DNA of 64,000 nt from Nonomuraea antri (GTDB lineage Bacteria > Actinomycetota > Actinomycetes > Streptosporangiales > Streptosporangiaceae), in NCBI RefSeq assembly GCF_013283785.1, contig NZ_JABCPZ010000009.1:39243-103242 (forward strand). Direction: 5' to 3'. Of the stretch, positions 17,802 to 27,071 are shown one piece after another. The notes beneath the pieces are model-generated. The model saw only the letters and a program-made list of their open reading frames with translations, ran no database searches and was not told the origin of the DNA. The position numbers and the translations under genes were made by a program. Each line of letters begins with the position of its first letter. Within the stretch, counting starts at the first letter, position 1.

Positions 17802-20800
17802 GTGCCGTACACCCTCCGCCGGCGTGCGATCCTTATCGGGATCATCCTTGCCGGACTACTATTCCCCGCGGGCGTGGCCCAGGCGGCCCCCGACCCAGCG
17901 AAGATCGACAAAGCGGTGCAGGCCCAGCTCGACCGCGACGACAAGGCCACGTTCTGGGTGCGCATGAAAGGCGTGGCCGACCTGAGCGCCGCCCGCCGGG
18001 CCGGCACCAAGCAGGCCAAGGCCAAGCAGGTCTACCAGGCCAAGACCGAGCGGGCCGAGACCTCGCAGCAGGGCCTGCGCAAGCTGCTCGACGCCCAGCA
18101 CGCCGAGTACACCCCGTTCTGGATCGTCAACGCGGTCCGCGTGACCGCCGGGGCCAAGCTCGCCGCCGAGCTCGCCAAGCTGCCCGAGGTGGAGCGCATC
18201 GACCCGGTGTCCACCGTGGCGCTGCCCAAGCCGGTGCCAGGCACGGCCGAGGCCCGGGTGCAGGCGGTCGAGTGGAACATCGACCGGATCAACGCCCCGC
18301 GCGTGTGGGGCGAGCGCGGCGACCGCGGCGAGGGCATCGTCATCGCCCACATCGACTCCGGCGCCCAGTACGACCACCCCGCGCTGGCCGCGAGCTACCG
18401 GGGCAACAACGGCGACGGCACCTACAGCCACGACTACAACTGGTTCGACCCGGCGCGGATCTGCCCCGAGGCCGCCCCGTGCGACAACAACGGGCACGGC
18501 ACGCACGTCATGGGCACCATGACCGGCGCCGACGGCATCGGCGTCGCGCCCGGCGCGAAGTGGATCGCGGCCAAGGGCTGCGAGGTCAGCACCTGCAGCG
18601 ACGCCTCGCTGCTGGCCGCGGGCCAGTGGGTGCTCGCGCCGACGGACCTGAACGGCCGCAACCCGCGCCCCGACCTCGCCCCCGACATCGTGAACAACTC
18701 CTGGGGCGGCGACGGGTTCGACCCCTGGTACAAGCAGACCGTCGAGGCGTGGATCGCTGCCGGGATCTTCCCGGCGTTCGCCAACGGCAACGAGGGCCCG
18801 GCCTGCCTCACCAGCGGCTCGCCCGGCCAGTACGTGATCAGCTACAGCGCCGGCGGCTTCGGCGCGAACAACGCGCTGTACAGCGCGTCGAGCAAGGGCG
18901 CGGGCGAGGACGGCGAGATCAAGCCGAACATCGCCGCCCCCGCCGTGAACGTGCGCTCCTCGACCCCCGACGACGGCTACGGCGTCTCCACCGGCACCTC
19001 GATGGCCTCGCCACACGTGGCGGCCACGGTGGCGCTGATCTGGTCGGCCGCGCCCCGGCTGCAGGGGAACGTGGCGGCCACCCGCCCGCTGCTCGACACC
19101 ACCGCGATCGACGTCGCCGACACCAGTTGCGGCGGCACCGCGGCCGACAACAACGTGTGGGGCGAGGGACGGCTGGACGCCTTCGCCGCCGTCCAGGCCG
19201 CGCCCGCCGAGCCGCTCGGCGACCTGCGCGGCACGGTCACCTCGGCGGGCACGCCGGTGGCCGGCGCGACGGTCAGCATGACCGGGCCGCTCAGCCGCAC
19301 GGTCACCACCGGCCAGGACGGCACGTACAGCGTGCCGCGCCTGCTGCCCGGCGAGTACCACCTGACCGTGACCAGGTTCGGCCACCAGCCGGCCACCGCG
19401 GTCGCGCAGCTCACCGGCGGCCAGAGCACCACCACCGACGTGGCGCTCACCAGGCATCCCACCGGCGAGGTCACCGGCACGGTCGGCACGGCGGGCACGC
19501 CGGAGCCAGGCGCCACGATCGAGGCGGCCGGCACTCCGGTCAGCACGGTCACCGACGCGGCCGGCCGCTACCGGCTGACCCTGCCGCACGGCGACTACAC
19601 GCTGAACGTCACGCCGTCGTCGCGGTGCGCGAGCCCGGGCACCGCCACGGTGAGCGTGACCGGCGACGTGACCAAGGACATCGAGCTGCCGCTGCGCGGC
19701 GACGCCTTCGGCTACACCTGCCGCAGCGCCGCCGAGCCGTACGTGGCCGGCGCCGAGAAACTGGCCCTGACGGGTGACGACGAGGCGCTCCAGGTCACGC
19801 TGCCGTTCCCGATGCCGTTCTACGGCAGCGGCCAGTCCAGGGCCTGGATCAGCACCAACGGGTTCCTCAGCTTCGCCACCGACGAGATCGTCACCGGCTC
19901 CAACACCAAGCTGCCCGCCACCGGGACCCCGAACCACGCGATCTACCCGTACTGGGACGACCTGGTCGTGGACACCGAGTCGGGCATCTACACCGCCGTG
20001 CTCGGCCAGGCGCCGAACCGCCGCTACGTGGTCGAGTGGCGCAACGTCACCTTCTACTCCGCCAAAGACCAGCGGCTGTCGTTCTCGGCGGTGCTCGGCG
20101 AGGACGGCTCGATCTCCTTCCGCTACAAGGACATCGAGAGCGAGCGCGACCAGGGCAGCAGCGCCACGATCGGCGTCGAGAACGCGGCCGGCACCGACGC
20201 GCTGATGTACTCCTACGACGAACCGGCGCTGTCGACCGGGCAGAGCCTGGCGATCACCCCCAGCAGGCACGGGCTGGTCGGCGGCGTCGTCACCGACGCC
20301 AACGACGGCAAGCCGCTGGCCGGCGCGAGCGTGAAGATCGGCGACCTGCCCGCGCTCACCACCGGACAGGACGGCGCGTTCTTCGGCCAGGTGCTGGCCG
20401 GCGACTACCAGGTGACGGTGGCCAAGGAGCACTACGGCACCTTCACCCAGGAGGCCACGATCACGCCCGGCACGCTGACCAGGATCGACACCGCGCTGGT
20501 CACCGGCCGGGTGAGCGCGTCGGCGGCCGAGCTGACCGTGGTGATGCCGGCCGAGTCCACCAGGACGCGCACGCTGGAGCTGACCAACCTGGGCTCGCCC
20601 ACGCCGTACACGGTGACCACGGACCCGGCGCAGGGCTGGCTGGGCGTCACCCCGGCGGCCGGCGACCTGGCCAAGGGGCAGAAGGCCACGCTGCGGGTGA
20701 GCGTGTCCAGCGCCGGGATCGCGGCCGGCGGGCTGCGCTCGGGCAAGCTGATCGTCAAGTCGGCCAGCGGGCGGCAGCCGGTGATCGAGATCGCGGTGAC

Positions 20801-21302
20801 CGTGGTGGTGCCCAAGCACCAGGTGGCCGTGGACGTCGGCGCCACGCGCGGCGTGACCGACGCCGCCGGTGACTCCTGGTCGCCGGACCGGCGCTACGTC
20901 CAGGGCGGGCACGGCTACGTGGCCAACCGCAGCCGCACCGCCGACACCAGCAGGACCATCGCCGGCACGCAGGACCAGGCGCTGTACCGCACGGCGCGCG
21001 AGGGCATGCTGGAGTACCGGTTCGACGGCGTCCCTGCCGGGACGTACACGGTCGAGCTGGACTTCGCCGACCTCAGGTCCACCCGGCCCGGCGCGCGCGT
21101 GTTCGACGTGCTGGTCGAGGGGCAACTGGCCATCCCGGCGCTGGACCTGGCGCTGGAGGCGGGCACGTACACGGCGGTGGCCAGGCAGTACACGGTGAAG
21201 GTCACCGACGGCCAGCTCAACGTGCGCTTCGCCACCCGGCAGGGCACGACGATCGTCAACGCGGTGCGCATCTCGGAGCGGCCGGACAAGGCACTGCCCT
21301 AG
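17802..21302 (+). CDS. Secreted S8 (subtilisin-family) peptidase with repeated C-terminal beta domains
   Basis: A 1166-residue protein from GTG 17802, with AAGGAG upstream. The signal peptide ends near AQA (about residue 28). An I9-like propeptide extends to about residue 150. The catalytic triad is Asp185 (HIDSG), His232 (NGHGTHV) and Ser400 (GTSMASP), with ANGNEGP supplying the oxyanion-hole Asn, as in bacillopeptidase-F-like enzymes. After about residue 470 come two carboxypeptidase-regulatory-like domains, a beta-sandwich (MPFYGSGQSRAWISTNGF), a third regulatory-like domain, a BACON/Ig-like segment and a malectin-like C-terminus. The extra domains probably bind carbohydrate or protein outside the cell. 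Its TAG overlaps the TAG of the convergent histidine kinase (CTAG). Confidence 0.93.
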   Translation: MPYTLRRRAILIGIILAGLLFPAGVAQAAPDPAKIDKAVQAQLDRDDKATFWVRMKGVADLSAARRAGTKQAKAKQVYQAKTERAETSQQGLRKLLDAQHAEYTPFWIVNAVRVTAGAKLAAELAKLPEVERIDPVSTVALPKPVPGTAEARVQAVEWNIDRINAPRVWGERGDRGEGIVIAHIDSGAQYDHPALAASYRGNNGDGTYSHDYNWFDPARICPEAAPCDNNGHGTHVMGTMTGADGIGVAPGAKWIAAKGCEVSTCSDASLLAAGQWVLAPTDLNGRNPRPDLAPDIVNNSWGGDGFDPWYKQTVEAWIAAGIFPAFANGNEGPACLTSGSPGQYVISYSAGGFGANNALYSASSKGAGEDGEIKPNIAAPAVNVRSSTPDDGYGVSTGTSMASPHVAATVALIWSAAPRLQGNVAATRPLLDTTAIDVADTSCGGTAADNNVWGEGRLDAFAAVQAAPAEPLGDLRGTVTSAGTPVAGATVSMTGPLSRTVTTGQDGTYSVPRLLPGEYHLTVTRFGHQPATAVAQLTGGQSTTTDVALTRHPTGEVTGTVGTAGTPEPGATIEAAGTPVSTVTDAAGRYRLTLPHGDYTLNVTPSSRCASPGTATVSVTGDVTKDIELPLRGDAFGYTCRSAAEPYVAGAEKLALTGDDEALQVTLPFPMPFYGSGQSRAWISTNGFLSFATDEIVTGSNTKLPATGTPNHAIYPYWDDLVVDTESGIYTAVLGQAPNRRYVVEWRNVTFYSAKDQRLSFSAVLGEDGSISFRYKDIESERDQGSSATIGVENAAGTDALMYSYDEPALSTGQSLAITPSRHGLVGGVVTDANDGKPLAGASVKIGDLPALTTGQDGAFFGQVLAGDYQVTVAKEHYGTFTQEATITPGTLTRIDTALVTGRVSASAAELTVVMPAESTRTRTLELTNLGSPTPYTVTTDPAQGWLGVTPAAGDLAKGQKATLRVSVSSAGIAAGGLRSGKLIVKSASGRQPVIEIAVTVVVPKHQVAVDVGATRGVTDAAGDSWSPDRRYVQGGHGYVANRSRTADTSRTIAGTQDQALYRTAREGMLEYRFDGVPAGTYTVELDFADLRSTRPGARVFDVLVEGQLAIPALDLALEAGTYTAVARQYTVKVTDGQLNVRFATRQGTTIVNAVRISERPDKALP

Positions 21303-22621
21303 CGGGTGCGGCCCGCTCCTGAGGCGCCTCTCATGAGCGGGCCGCGCTGCGGCGGGTCACGCGGCGGCGCGGGCGGCTGGTCGGCGGGCAGGCGCACGGT
21401 GAACACCGCGCCCGCCCCCGGCCCGCCGTCGGCCGCGATCGTGCCGCCGTGCGCGTCCACCACCTCGCGGGCCAGCGCCAGGCCGAGCCCCACGCCAGAC
21501 CCCGGATTGGACCCGTGACCGGGCCCGTAGCCTCGGTCGCCGCGGGCGAACCTGGTGAACAGGCGTTCCGCGTCGCGCGGGTCCAGGCCGGTCCCGTCGT
21601 CGCGGACACTGAGCAGGACCACGCCGGGCCCGGCCCGAAGCGTCACCAGCACGTGACCGCCCGCGGCGGTGTGCCGCAGCGCGTTGTCGACCAGCGCCGA
21701 GATCACCCGCCGCAACGCGGTCCGCACGCCGCGCACGACGTGCTCGCCCGGCCCTTCGCTGCGCACGTCCAGGCTGACGCCGCGATCCTCGGCGCGGGCG
21801 GTCTCGGCCGTCGCCACCTCCTCGGCCAGCGCGGCCAGGTCCACCGGGCCGAACAGCGCGCGCATCTGCGTGAGCTGGGCCGACAGCAGCAGGTCGGCCA
21901 CCACCTCGCCCAGCTGCCCGGTGCCCGCCACCAGCAGGTCGACCTCGTCGAGCACCAGCACCGGGTCGGCGCCGCGGCGCAGCTTGCGCGCCACGAGCTG
22001 GGCGCGGGTGTGCAGCCGGGTCAGCGGGGTGCGCAGCTCGTGGCTGACGTCGGCGGTGAACCTGCGCTGGCGGGCCAGCGCCTCGCCGAGCGGCGCGATG
22101 GCGCTCCTGGCCAGGACCTGGCCGGCCAGCAGCGCGGCCACCAGCCCGGCGATCTCGGCCAGGGCGAGCGTGCGCAGCAGCCGGTCCTGCTCGGCCCGCT
22201 GGTGCCGCAGGTCGAGCACGGCCTGGACGGTCACCGGGCCGCGCCGCTGGGTGCGCACGAGGTACCGGCGCCCGCCGAGCTCGGCCTCGGAGACCCTGGT
22301 CCGGCCGTCGGCGGCGACCCGGTCCAGCTCCGCCCGGACCGGCAGCCCGGCCGGCGCGGCGGGTGAGGCGTCCACCGAGCCGCCCCACAGCTCGAACAGC
22401 CACATGCAGGGCGGCGGCTGGGCGACCTGCGCGCGGTCCGCGGCGGTGGCCAGGTCGCGCCGGGCCGCCGCGTCCTGGCCGTGCACGCCCATGCAGTAGA
22501 TCATCACGCCGACCAGCGCGAGCACCACCGAGATCGCGGCCGCGACCTGCACCGTGAGCCGGCGGCGGGCGCGCACCAGCAGCCGCCGCTCCGGCGCGGG
22601 CGGCCGGGGCCGGCCGGTCAC
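21299..22621 (-). CDS. Two-component sensor histidine kinase (EnvZ/PhoR-like, HisKA type)
   Basis: A 440-residue membrane kinase from GTG 22621, overlapping the response-regulator stop by four bases (GTGA). TM1 is at about residues 22-44 (AAAISVVLALVGVMIYCMGV) and TM2 at about 145-165 (LAEIAGLVAALLAGQVLA), with a roughly 100-residue extracytoplasmic sensor between them that contains PPPCMWLFELWGG. The phospho-acceptor His lies in FTADVSHELRTPLTRLH; ATPase boxes are VDNALRHTAAGG, VRDDGTGLD and GSGVGLGLA. It is last in the leftward unit and probably signals to the adjacent regulator. The stimulus is unknown; the antiporter and oxidases upstream suggest an envelope or metabolite cue. Confidence 0.93.
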   Translation of the reverse strand: MTGRPRPPAPERRLLVRARRRLTVQVAAAISVVLALVGVMIYCMGVHGQDAAARRDLATAADRAQVAQPPPCMWLFELWGGSVDASPAAPAGLPVRAELDRVAADGRTRVSEAELGGRRYLVRTQRRGPVTVQAVLDLRHQRAEQDRLLRTLALAEIAGLVAALLAGQVLARSAIAPLGEALARQRRFTADVSHELRTPLTRLHTRAQLVARKLRRGADPVLVLDEVDLLVAGTGQLGEVVADLLLSAQLTQMRALFGPVDLAALAEEVATAETARAEDRGVSLDVRSEGPGEHVVRGVRTALRRVISALVDNALRHTAAGGHVLVTLRAGPGVVLLSVRDDGTGLDPRDAERLFTRFARGDRGYGPGHGSNPGSGVGLGLALAREVVDAHGGTIAADGGPGAGAVFTVRLPADQPPAPPRDPPQRGPLMRGASGAGRTR

Positions 22622-23349
22622 AGCTCGCCCAGGCGGTACCCCACACCCCGCACGGTGCACACGACGCGGGAGCCGAGCTTGTTGCGCAGATAGTAGACGT
22701 AGGTGTCGACGATCGACTCCTTCCGCGCGCCGGCGAAGACCCGCTGCCGCAGCGAGGTACGGGTGTGGACCTGCCGGGGCCGGGCGGCCAGCGCGCGCAG
22801 CAACCGGCACTCCTGACCCGACAACGTGACGTGCTCGCCGCTGGGCAGACGCACGGTGTGCGTCTCGGGGTCGAGCCAGCCGGCGCCCAGCGGCAGCAGC
22901 CTGGCCTGGTCGAGGTTCCTGCGGTGCAGCGCCCGCACCCTGGCCAGCAGCTCGTCGATCGCGAACGGCTTGACCAGGTAGTCTTCCGCGCCCGCGTCGA
23001 GCCCGGCGACCCGGTCGGCGACCGAGTCGAAGGCGGTCAGCACCAGCGCGGGCACGGTGACGGCCCGGTCGCGCAGCCGCCGCAGCACCTCGATGCCGTC
23101 GACCGCGGGCAGCCCGCGATCGACGATCATCGCATCGTATCCGCGGCTCAGCCCCAGGTGCAGGCCGCTGTGTCCGTCCAGCGCCAGATCGACGGTGTAA
23201 CCCTGTTCGGTGAACAGATCGACCAGCAGGTGCCCCAGTTCGCGGTCGTCCTCGATGAGCAGCAGCCGACGGGAGAGTGGGTCGGCCGTACCCGATGTCC
23301 CAGCCACGAGACCACCGTGGCACTCCGGCTGCCGGATTTCCAGAACCAC
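22618..23349 (-). CDS. OmpR/PhoB-family response regulator
   Basis: Up to 243 residues from GTG 23349, directly after the antiporter stop; GTG 23307 gives a more typical N-terminus, and I cannot choose firmly. The receiver domain has LLLIEDDRELGH, the phosphorylatable Asp in MIVDRGLPAVDG, LVLTAF (Thr) and DYLVKPF (Lys). The winged-helix DNA-binding domain has LSGQECRLLRALAARP, VDTYVYYLRNKLG and TVRGVGYRLG. It pairs with the kinase downstream. OmpR-type proteins bind direct repeats about one helical turn apart, and such an array lies upstream of the first gene of this unit. Confidence 0.92.
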   Translation of the reverse strand: MVLEIRQPECHGGLVAGTSGTADPLSRRLLLIEDDRELGHLLVDLFTEQGYTVDLALDGHSGLHLGLSRGYDAMIVDRGLPAVDGIEVLRRLRDRAVTVPALVLTAFDSVADRVAGLDAGAEDYLVKPFAIDELLARVRALHRRNLDQARLLPLGAGWLDPETHTVRLPSGEHVTLSGQECRLLRALAARPRQVHTRTSLRQRVFAGARKESIVDTYVYYLRNKLGSRVVCTVRGVGYRLGEL

Positions 23350-24681
23350 TCAGCCATCTGAACGTTCGTATGCCGGTGCCGGCCGGCCGTCGGGACCCGG
23401 TTCCCCGATCTGGTCGCGTTCGTAGCGGTCGGGCAGGGCCAGCTTGTACAGCGGCAGGGCGCCGGCCGTGGTGATCACCGCCACCAGCACCAGCATGGCG
23501 AACAGCTCCTGGGTGATCATGCCCTGGGCCAGGCCGATGTTGATGAAGATGAGGATCATCAGGCCGCGCGCGTTCATCAGCGCGCCCACCGCGTACGACT
23601 CCCGCGGCCCGAATCCGAGCCGGCGCATCGACAGCGCGCAGCCGAAGTACTTGCCGCAGAACCCGGCCAGCAGGATCAGCAGGAACGCCAGCGGCATGGC
23701 GCCGCCGGCGATGCCGCCGAGCTGGGTGTTCAGGCCGGAGAAGGTGAAGAAGACGGGCAGCAGCAGCGTCGAGACGACGTCCATCATGCGGCCGTGCAGC
23801 AGTTTCCTGAAGGCCGCGTCGCGGGGCATGGCCAGCCCGGCCACGAATCCGCCGAAGACCGCGTAGACGCCGATCCAGTCGGTGAGCCAGCCGGCGGTGA
23901 GCGGCACCAGGATGACGACGTACACGCCGCCGGGGCCGAGCCGTCCGGTGCGGGCCACGCTCCGGCCCAGCGGGCGCAGCAGCGGCCTGACCACGGTCAG
24001 CATCACCAGCGCGAACACCGCGGCCAGCACGATCGTGCGCAGCGCGCCCGCCGTGCCGGTGCCCAGGTGCATCGCGGTGAGCACGGCCAGCAGGCACCAG
24101 GCGAGCGCGTCGTCGATGGAGGCCGCGACCAGCGTGAGCCGGCCCACGCGGGTGTTCTCCAGGCCGCGCTCGTACAGGATCCTGGCCAGCATGGGGAAGG
24201 CGGTCAGCGACAGCGCGCCGCCGACGAACAGCGCGAACTCCAGCGGGCCGACGTCCGGCCGCGACAGCAGGCCCCACAGCAGCAGCCCGCAGCCGGCGCC
24301 GAGCAGCAGCGACGGCACGATCCCCGAGGCGGCCAGCACGCTCGCCCTGCGTATCTCGCCGGGCTCCTGGGCGCTGTGGTCGATGCCGGCGCCGACCAGG
24401 AACATGTACAGGGTCAGCCCGATCGTGCTCAGCACGTACAGGACCGGGCGCACGTCCGGCGGGAACAGCGCGGCCTGGGCCTGCGGGAACAGCCAGCCGA
24501 ACAGGGTGGGGCCGAGCAGCACGCCGGCGACCATCTCGCCGAGCACGCGCGGCTGCATCACCAGTTGCGCCAGCCGGCCGCAGATCGCGGCGGTCACCAG
24601 GATGACGACCAGGGCGGGGAACACCTTCAGTATCAGCTCGAGATTCGGGTCGAGTGGCGCGACCATGACCGATGAGCGCAT
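23350..24681 (-). CDS. Cation:proton antiporter (CPA2 / KefB-like)
   Basis: A 443-residue polytopic membrane protein with about 12 hydrophobic segments. LGEMVAGVLLGPTLFG is the usual first-helix signature, MFLVGAGIDHS follows, and AASIDDALAWCLLAV carries the conserved Asp-Asp of the transport site. There is no TrkA-N or USP domain, so it is the short form. It lies three bases after the P450 gene and directly before the response regulator. In antibiotic clusters CPA2 proteins often act in export or self-protection, but a pH or potassium role is equally possible. Confidence 0.88.
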   Translation of the reverse strand: MRSSVMVAPLDPNLELILKVFPALVVILVTAAICGRLAQLVMQPRVLGEMVAGVLLGPTLFGWLFPQAQAALFPPDVRPVLYVLSTIGLTLYMFLVGAGIDHSAQEPGEIRRASVLAASGIVPSLLLGAGCGLLLWGLLSRPDVGPLEFALFVGGALSLTAFPMLARILYERGLENTRVGRLTLVAASIDDALAWCLLAVLTAMHLGTGTAGALRTIVLAAVFALVMLTVVRPLLRPLGRSVARTGRLGPGGVYVVILVPLTAGWLTDWIGVYAVFGGFVAGLAMPRDAAFRKLLHGRMMDVVSTLLLPVFFTFSGLNTQLGGIAGGAMPLAFLLILLAGFCGKYFGCALSMRRLGFGPRESYAVGALMNARGLMILIFINIGLAQGMITQELFAMLVLVAVITTAGALPLYKLALPDRYERDQIGEPGPDGRPAPAYERSDG

Positions 24682-24684
24682 GCG

Positions 24685-26019
24685 TCAACTCCGTGTCTGG
24701 TGGAGGTCGCCGGCGAAGTGGCGTTCGCACGGCCGCTGCCTGCGCGCGTCCCACACCATGTATGTGCCGAGGACGAGCTGCACGAGGCTGCGCCACACGT
24801 CCTCCCAGCGGTCGCGCAGCCGCATGAGCGCCAGCGCGGCCCGGCCGGGCGGCCGCAGGCCGAGCGGGGTGAGCAGGCACGGGCCGCGGTTGGGCAGCGA
24901 GCGGGTGTGGGTGGCGGACGAGCGCAGCGTGTAGGCGGACAGGATCTCCCGCGTGGCGGCGCGCATGGCGATCGGCGCGAGCCGCCAGGCCGGGCAGGGC
25001 CGGTTGGCGGGCATGCCGTACGGGATGTGGTTGAGCTCCTTGATCCCGGCCCCGGCGAAGCGTTCCGGGTCGAAGCGGCCGGGGTCGGCGAACCCGGCGC
25101 GGTGGAAGGCCGGGTAGTCGAAGCAGAGCACGGAGCCGGCCGGGATGACCGTGTGCTCGTCGAGCGCGATGTCGCCGTTCGTGATGCGGTGGGCGACGCC
25201 GAACAGCGGGTAGAGCCGCAGCGTCTCGGCCATCACCAGGTCGAGGTGGCGCACGTCGCCGGCCCTGGCCCGCTCCTGCGCGCCGGGATGCTGGGCGAGC
25301 ACCAGCAGCAGGTGCGCCATGGCCTCCGACAGCTGCACGACCGCGGTGTTGAAGAACGCGCCCTGCAGGTAGTACGCCTGCTCGCGCGGGCTCAGCCCGG
25401 CGGGCAGCGGGTGGCGCACGTCGGCCAGCCTGGTGAGCAGGTAGCGGGTGAGCCGCTCGCGCCGGTCCAGGTGGCGCAGGCCGCAGCACTTGAGCGAGGT
25501 GACGACGTCGTCGGCGTTGGCGACGATCAGGTCGCGCGCCTCGGGCGGGCACGGTTCGGCGAAGACCAGCTCGTAGGAGAACTGCGCCCAGACCGGCATC
25601 ATCAGGTCGCGCAGCCGGACCGCGCCGCGCACGTCCCGCAGGTTCGCGGCCGCGCAGCGGCGGGCCAGGTCCTCGGCCTCGGCTTTGGGCAGCGCCAGCA
25701 GGGCGCGGGTGACGTGGGCGACCGCGTCGTAGCGCGGCCCCGGCTCCAGGTGTTCCTGGTGCATCTCGGGTCCTGGGGCCAGCCAGTACCAGAACAGGTC
25801 GGACAGGGCGGCGCCCTTGCTGCGGCCGGTGGCGGCGGGGTGGCCGTACAGCTCGCGGAAGCGCTCGACGCCGACCAGGTCGCCGGGGACGGAGATGCCC
25901 TCGTCCCCGTTGACGCCGTTGAAGACGCGGACCCGCAGGGCCACGATCCTGGCCGGCAACCACCACGGCAGGCTCAGCAGGACGGCGGCGCCCAGGGCCG
26001 CGAGCGTCAGCGTCAGCAT
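24685..26019 (-). CDS. Membrane-anchored cytochrome P450
   Basis: A 444-residue protein from ATG 26019, overlapping the upstream stop as ATGCTGA. An N-terminal hydrophobic anchor (LTLAALGAAVLLSLPWWL) is rare among soluble actinobacterial P450s. The ExxR pair is Glu265/Arg268 in MAETLRLYP, PERF follows, and the haem ligand is Cys342 in PYGMPANRPCPAW. The haem loop keeps Arg at Cys-2 but has Ala instead of Gly at Cys+2 and departs from FGxGxRxCxG before it. The I-helix Thr region (FFNTAVVQLSEAMAHLL) is also atypical. Probably a monooxygenase acting on a product of its operon partners; the redox partner is not encoded nearby. Confidence 0.85.
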   Translation of the reverse strand: MLTLTLAALGAAVLLSLPWWLPARIVALRVRVFNGVNGDEGISVPGDLVGVERFRELYGHPAATGRSKGAALSDLFWYWLAPGPEMHQEHLEPGPRYDAVAHVTRALLALPKAEAEDLARRCAAANLRDVRGAVRLRDLMMPVWAQFSYELVFAEPCPPEARDLIVANADDVVTSLKCCGLRHLDRRERLTRYLLTRLADVRHPLPAGLSPREQAYYLQGAFFNTAVVQLSEAMAHLLLVLAQHPGAQERARAGDVRHLDLVMAETLRLYPLFGVAHRITNGDIALDEHTVIPAGSVLCFDYPAFHRAGFADPGRFDPERFAGAGIKELNHIPYGMPANRPCPAWRLAPIAMRAATREILSAYTLRSSATHTRSLPNRGPCLLTPLGLRPPGRAALALMRLRDRWEDVWRSLVQLVLGTYMVWDARRQRPCERHFAGDLHQTRS

Positions 26020-27071
26020 GGCCGGCGCACCAGACCGGGGCCGAGCTCGCCGATGGCGGCGCAGCCGCACAGCAGCAGCGCGTCCTCGAACTGCTCGCGC
26101 AGCCGGGTGAGCACGTCGGTGACGCCGCGCTCGCCGGCCGCGGCCAGCCCCCACAGCACCGGGCGGCCGACCGCGACCGCGTCCGCGCCGAGCGCGAGCG
26201 CCTTGAGCACGTCGGTGCCGCGCCTGATCCCGCCGTCCATGAGGACCGGGACGGCGCCGCCGACCGCCGCCACGACGTCCGGCAGCAGGTCGACGGCCGC
26301 GGCGACGGTGTCGAGCTGCCGTCCGCCGTGGTTGGAGACGATGATCGCGGCGGCGCCGTGGTCGAGCGCCAGGCGCGCGTCGGCGGGGTGCGTGACGCCT
26401 TTGACGGCGACCGGCAGCGCGGTCATCTCCCTGAGCCGGTCCAGGTGCGCCCACGACAGCTCGGGGCTGAACACGAAGGGCCGGATCCTGTCGCCGTCGC
26501 GCAGGTTCTCGCAGCACAGGCCGGGTGGCAGGTCGCGGAAGCCGTTGCGCCTGTCGCGCGCGTGCGCGCCCAGCACCGGCGAGTCGACGGTGACGACCAG
26601 CGCCGTGCAGCCGGCCGCCTCGGCCCGCCGGACGATCCGCTCGGTGAAGGCCAGGTCGGGTTGCAGGTAGAGCTGGAACCACAGTTCGGCGCCCGGGGCG
26701 GCGGCGGCCACGTCCTCGACGGCGACCGTGGCCGCCATGCTGACGATCATGATCGTGCCGGCCGCGGCGGCAGCCCGCGCGGTGGCCCGCTCGCCCTCGG
26801 GGTCCGCCAGCCGGTGGAAGGCGGTGGGCGCCACCAGCACGGGCATCGACGCGCGGGCGCCGAGCAGCGTGACCTCGGTGCGTGCCACGGCGGCGCCGCG
26901 CAGGACGCGCGGCACCAGGGCGATCCGGTCGAAGGCGCGCTCGTTGGCGCGCAGCGTCAGCTCGTCGCCCGCGCCGCCGGCGAAGTAGTCGTAGTGCACC
27001 GGGTCGAGGCGTTCGCGGGCGGCGGCCTCGAGCTCGGCCAGGGTGTGCCAGTCGAGCGCGGTCAGGTCCAT
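26013..27071 (-). CDS. FMN-dependent alpha-hydroxyacid oxidase/dehydrogenase (LldD/HMO-like)
   Basis: A 352-residue TIM barrel whose ATG overlaps the upstream stop (TGATG). Motifs: YDYFAGGAGDELTLRAN, PVLVAPTAFHRLADPEGE, WFQLYLQPD, VVTVDSPVLG, AVKGV with the FMN-contacting Lys, SNHGGRQLD with the catalytic His, and DGGIRRGTDVLKALALGA. Family knowledge: it oxidises L-lactate, mandelate, 4-hydroxymandelate or glycolate to the 2-oxoacid. In antibiotic clusters such enzymes make 4-hydroxyphenylglyoxylate. The substrate here is not deducible, but the tight coupling with P450, FAD monooxygenase and ligase points to a specialised rather than a respiratory role. Confidence 0.92.
   Translation of the reverse strand: MDLTALDWHTLAELEAAARERLDPVHYDYFAGGAGDELTLRANERAFDRIALVPRVLRGAAVARTEVTLLGARASMPVLVAPTAFHRLADPEGERATARAAAAAGTIMIVSMAATVAVEDVAAAAPGAELWFQLYLQPDLAFTERIVRRAEAAGCTALVVTVDSPVLGAHARDRRNGFRDLPPGLCCENLRDGDRIRPFVFSPELSWAHLDRLREMTALPVAVKGVTHPADARLALDHGAAAIIVSNHGGRQLDTVAAAVDLLPDVVAAVGGAVPVLMDGGIRRGTDVLKALALGADAVAVGRPVLWGLAAAGERGVTDVLTRLREQFEDALLLCGCAAIGELGPGLVRRPC

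Noticed and set aside
17859..21125. 1088-codon minus-strand frame opposite the subtilase
   Set aside because: Low-complexity shadow; the plus strand has a complete Asp/His/Ser triad.
21299..25966. A single minus-strand frame open for 1555 codons across kinase, regulator, antiporter and P450
   Set aside because: Only its 3' third is the real kinase. The rest is a high-GC shadow of the regulator, antiporter and P450 genes, whose own frames carry full family motifs.
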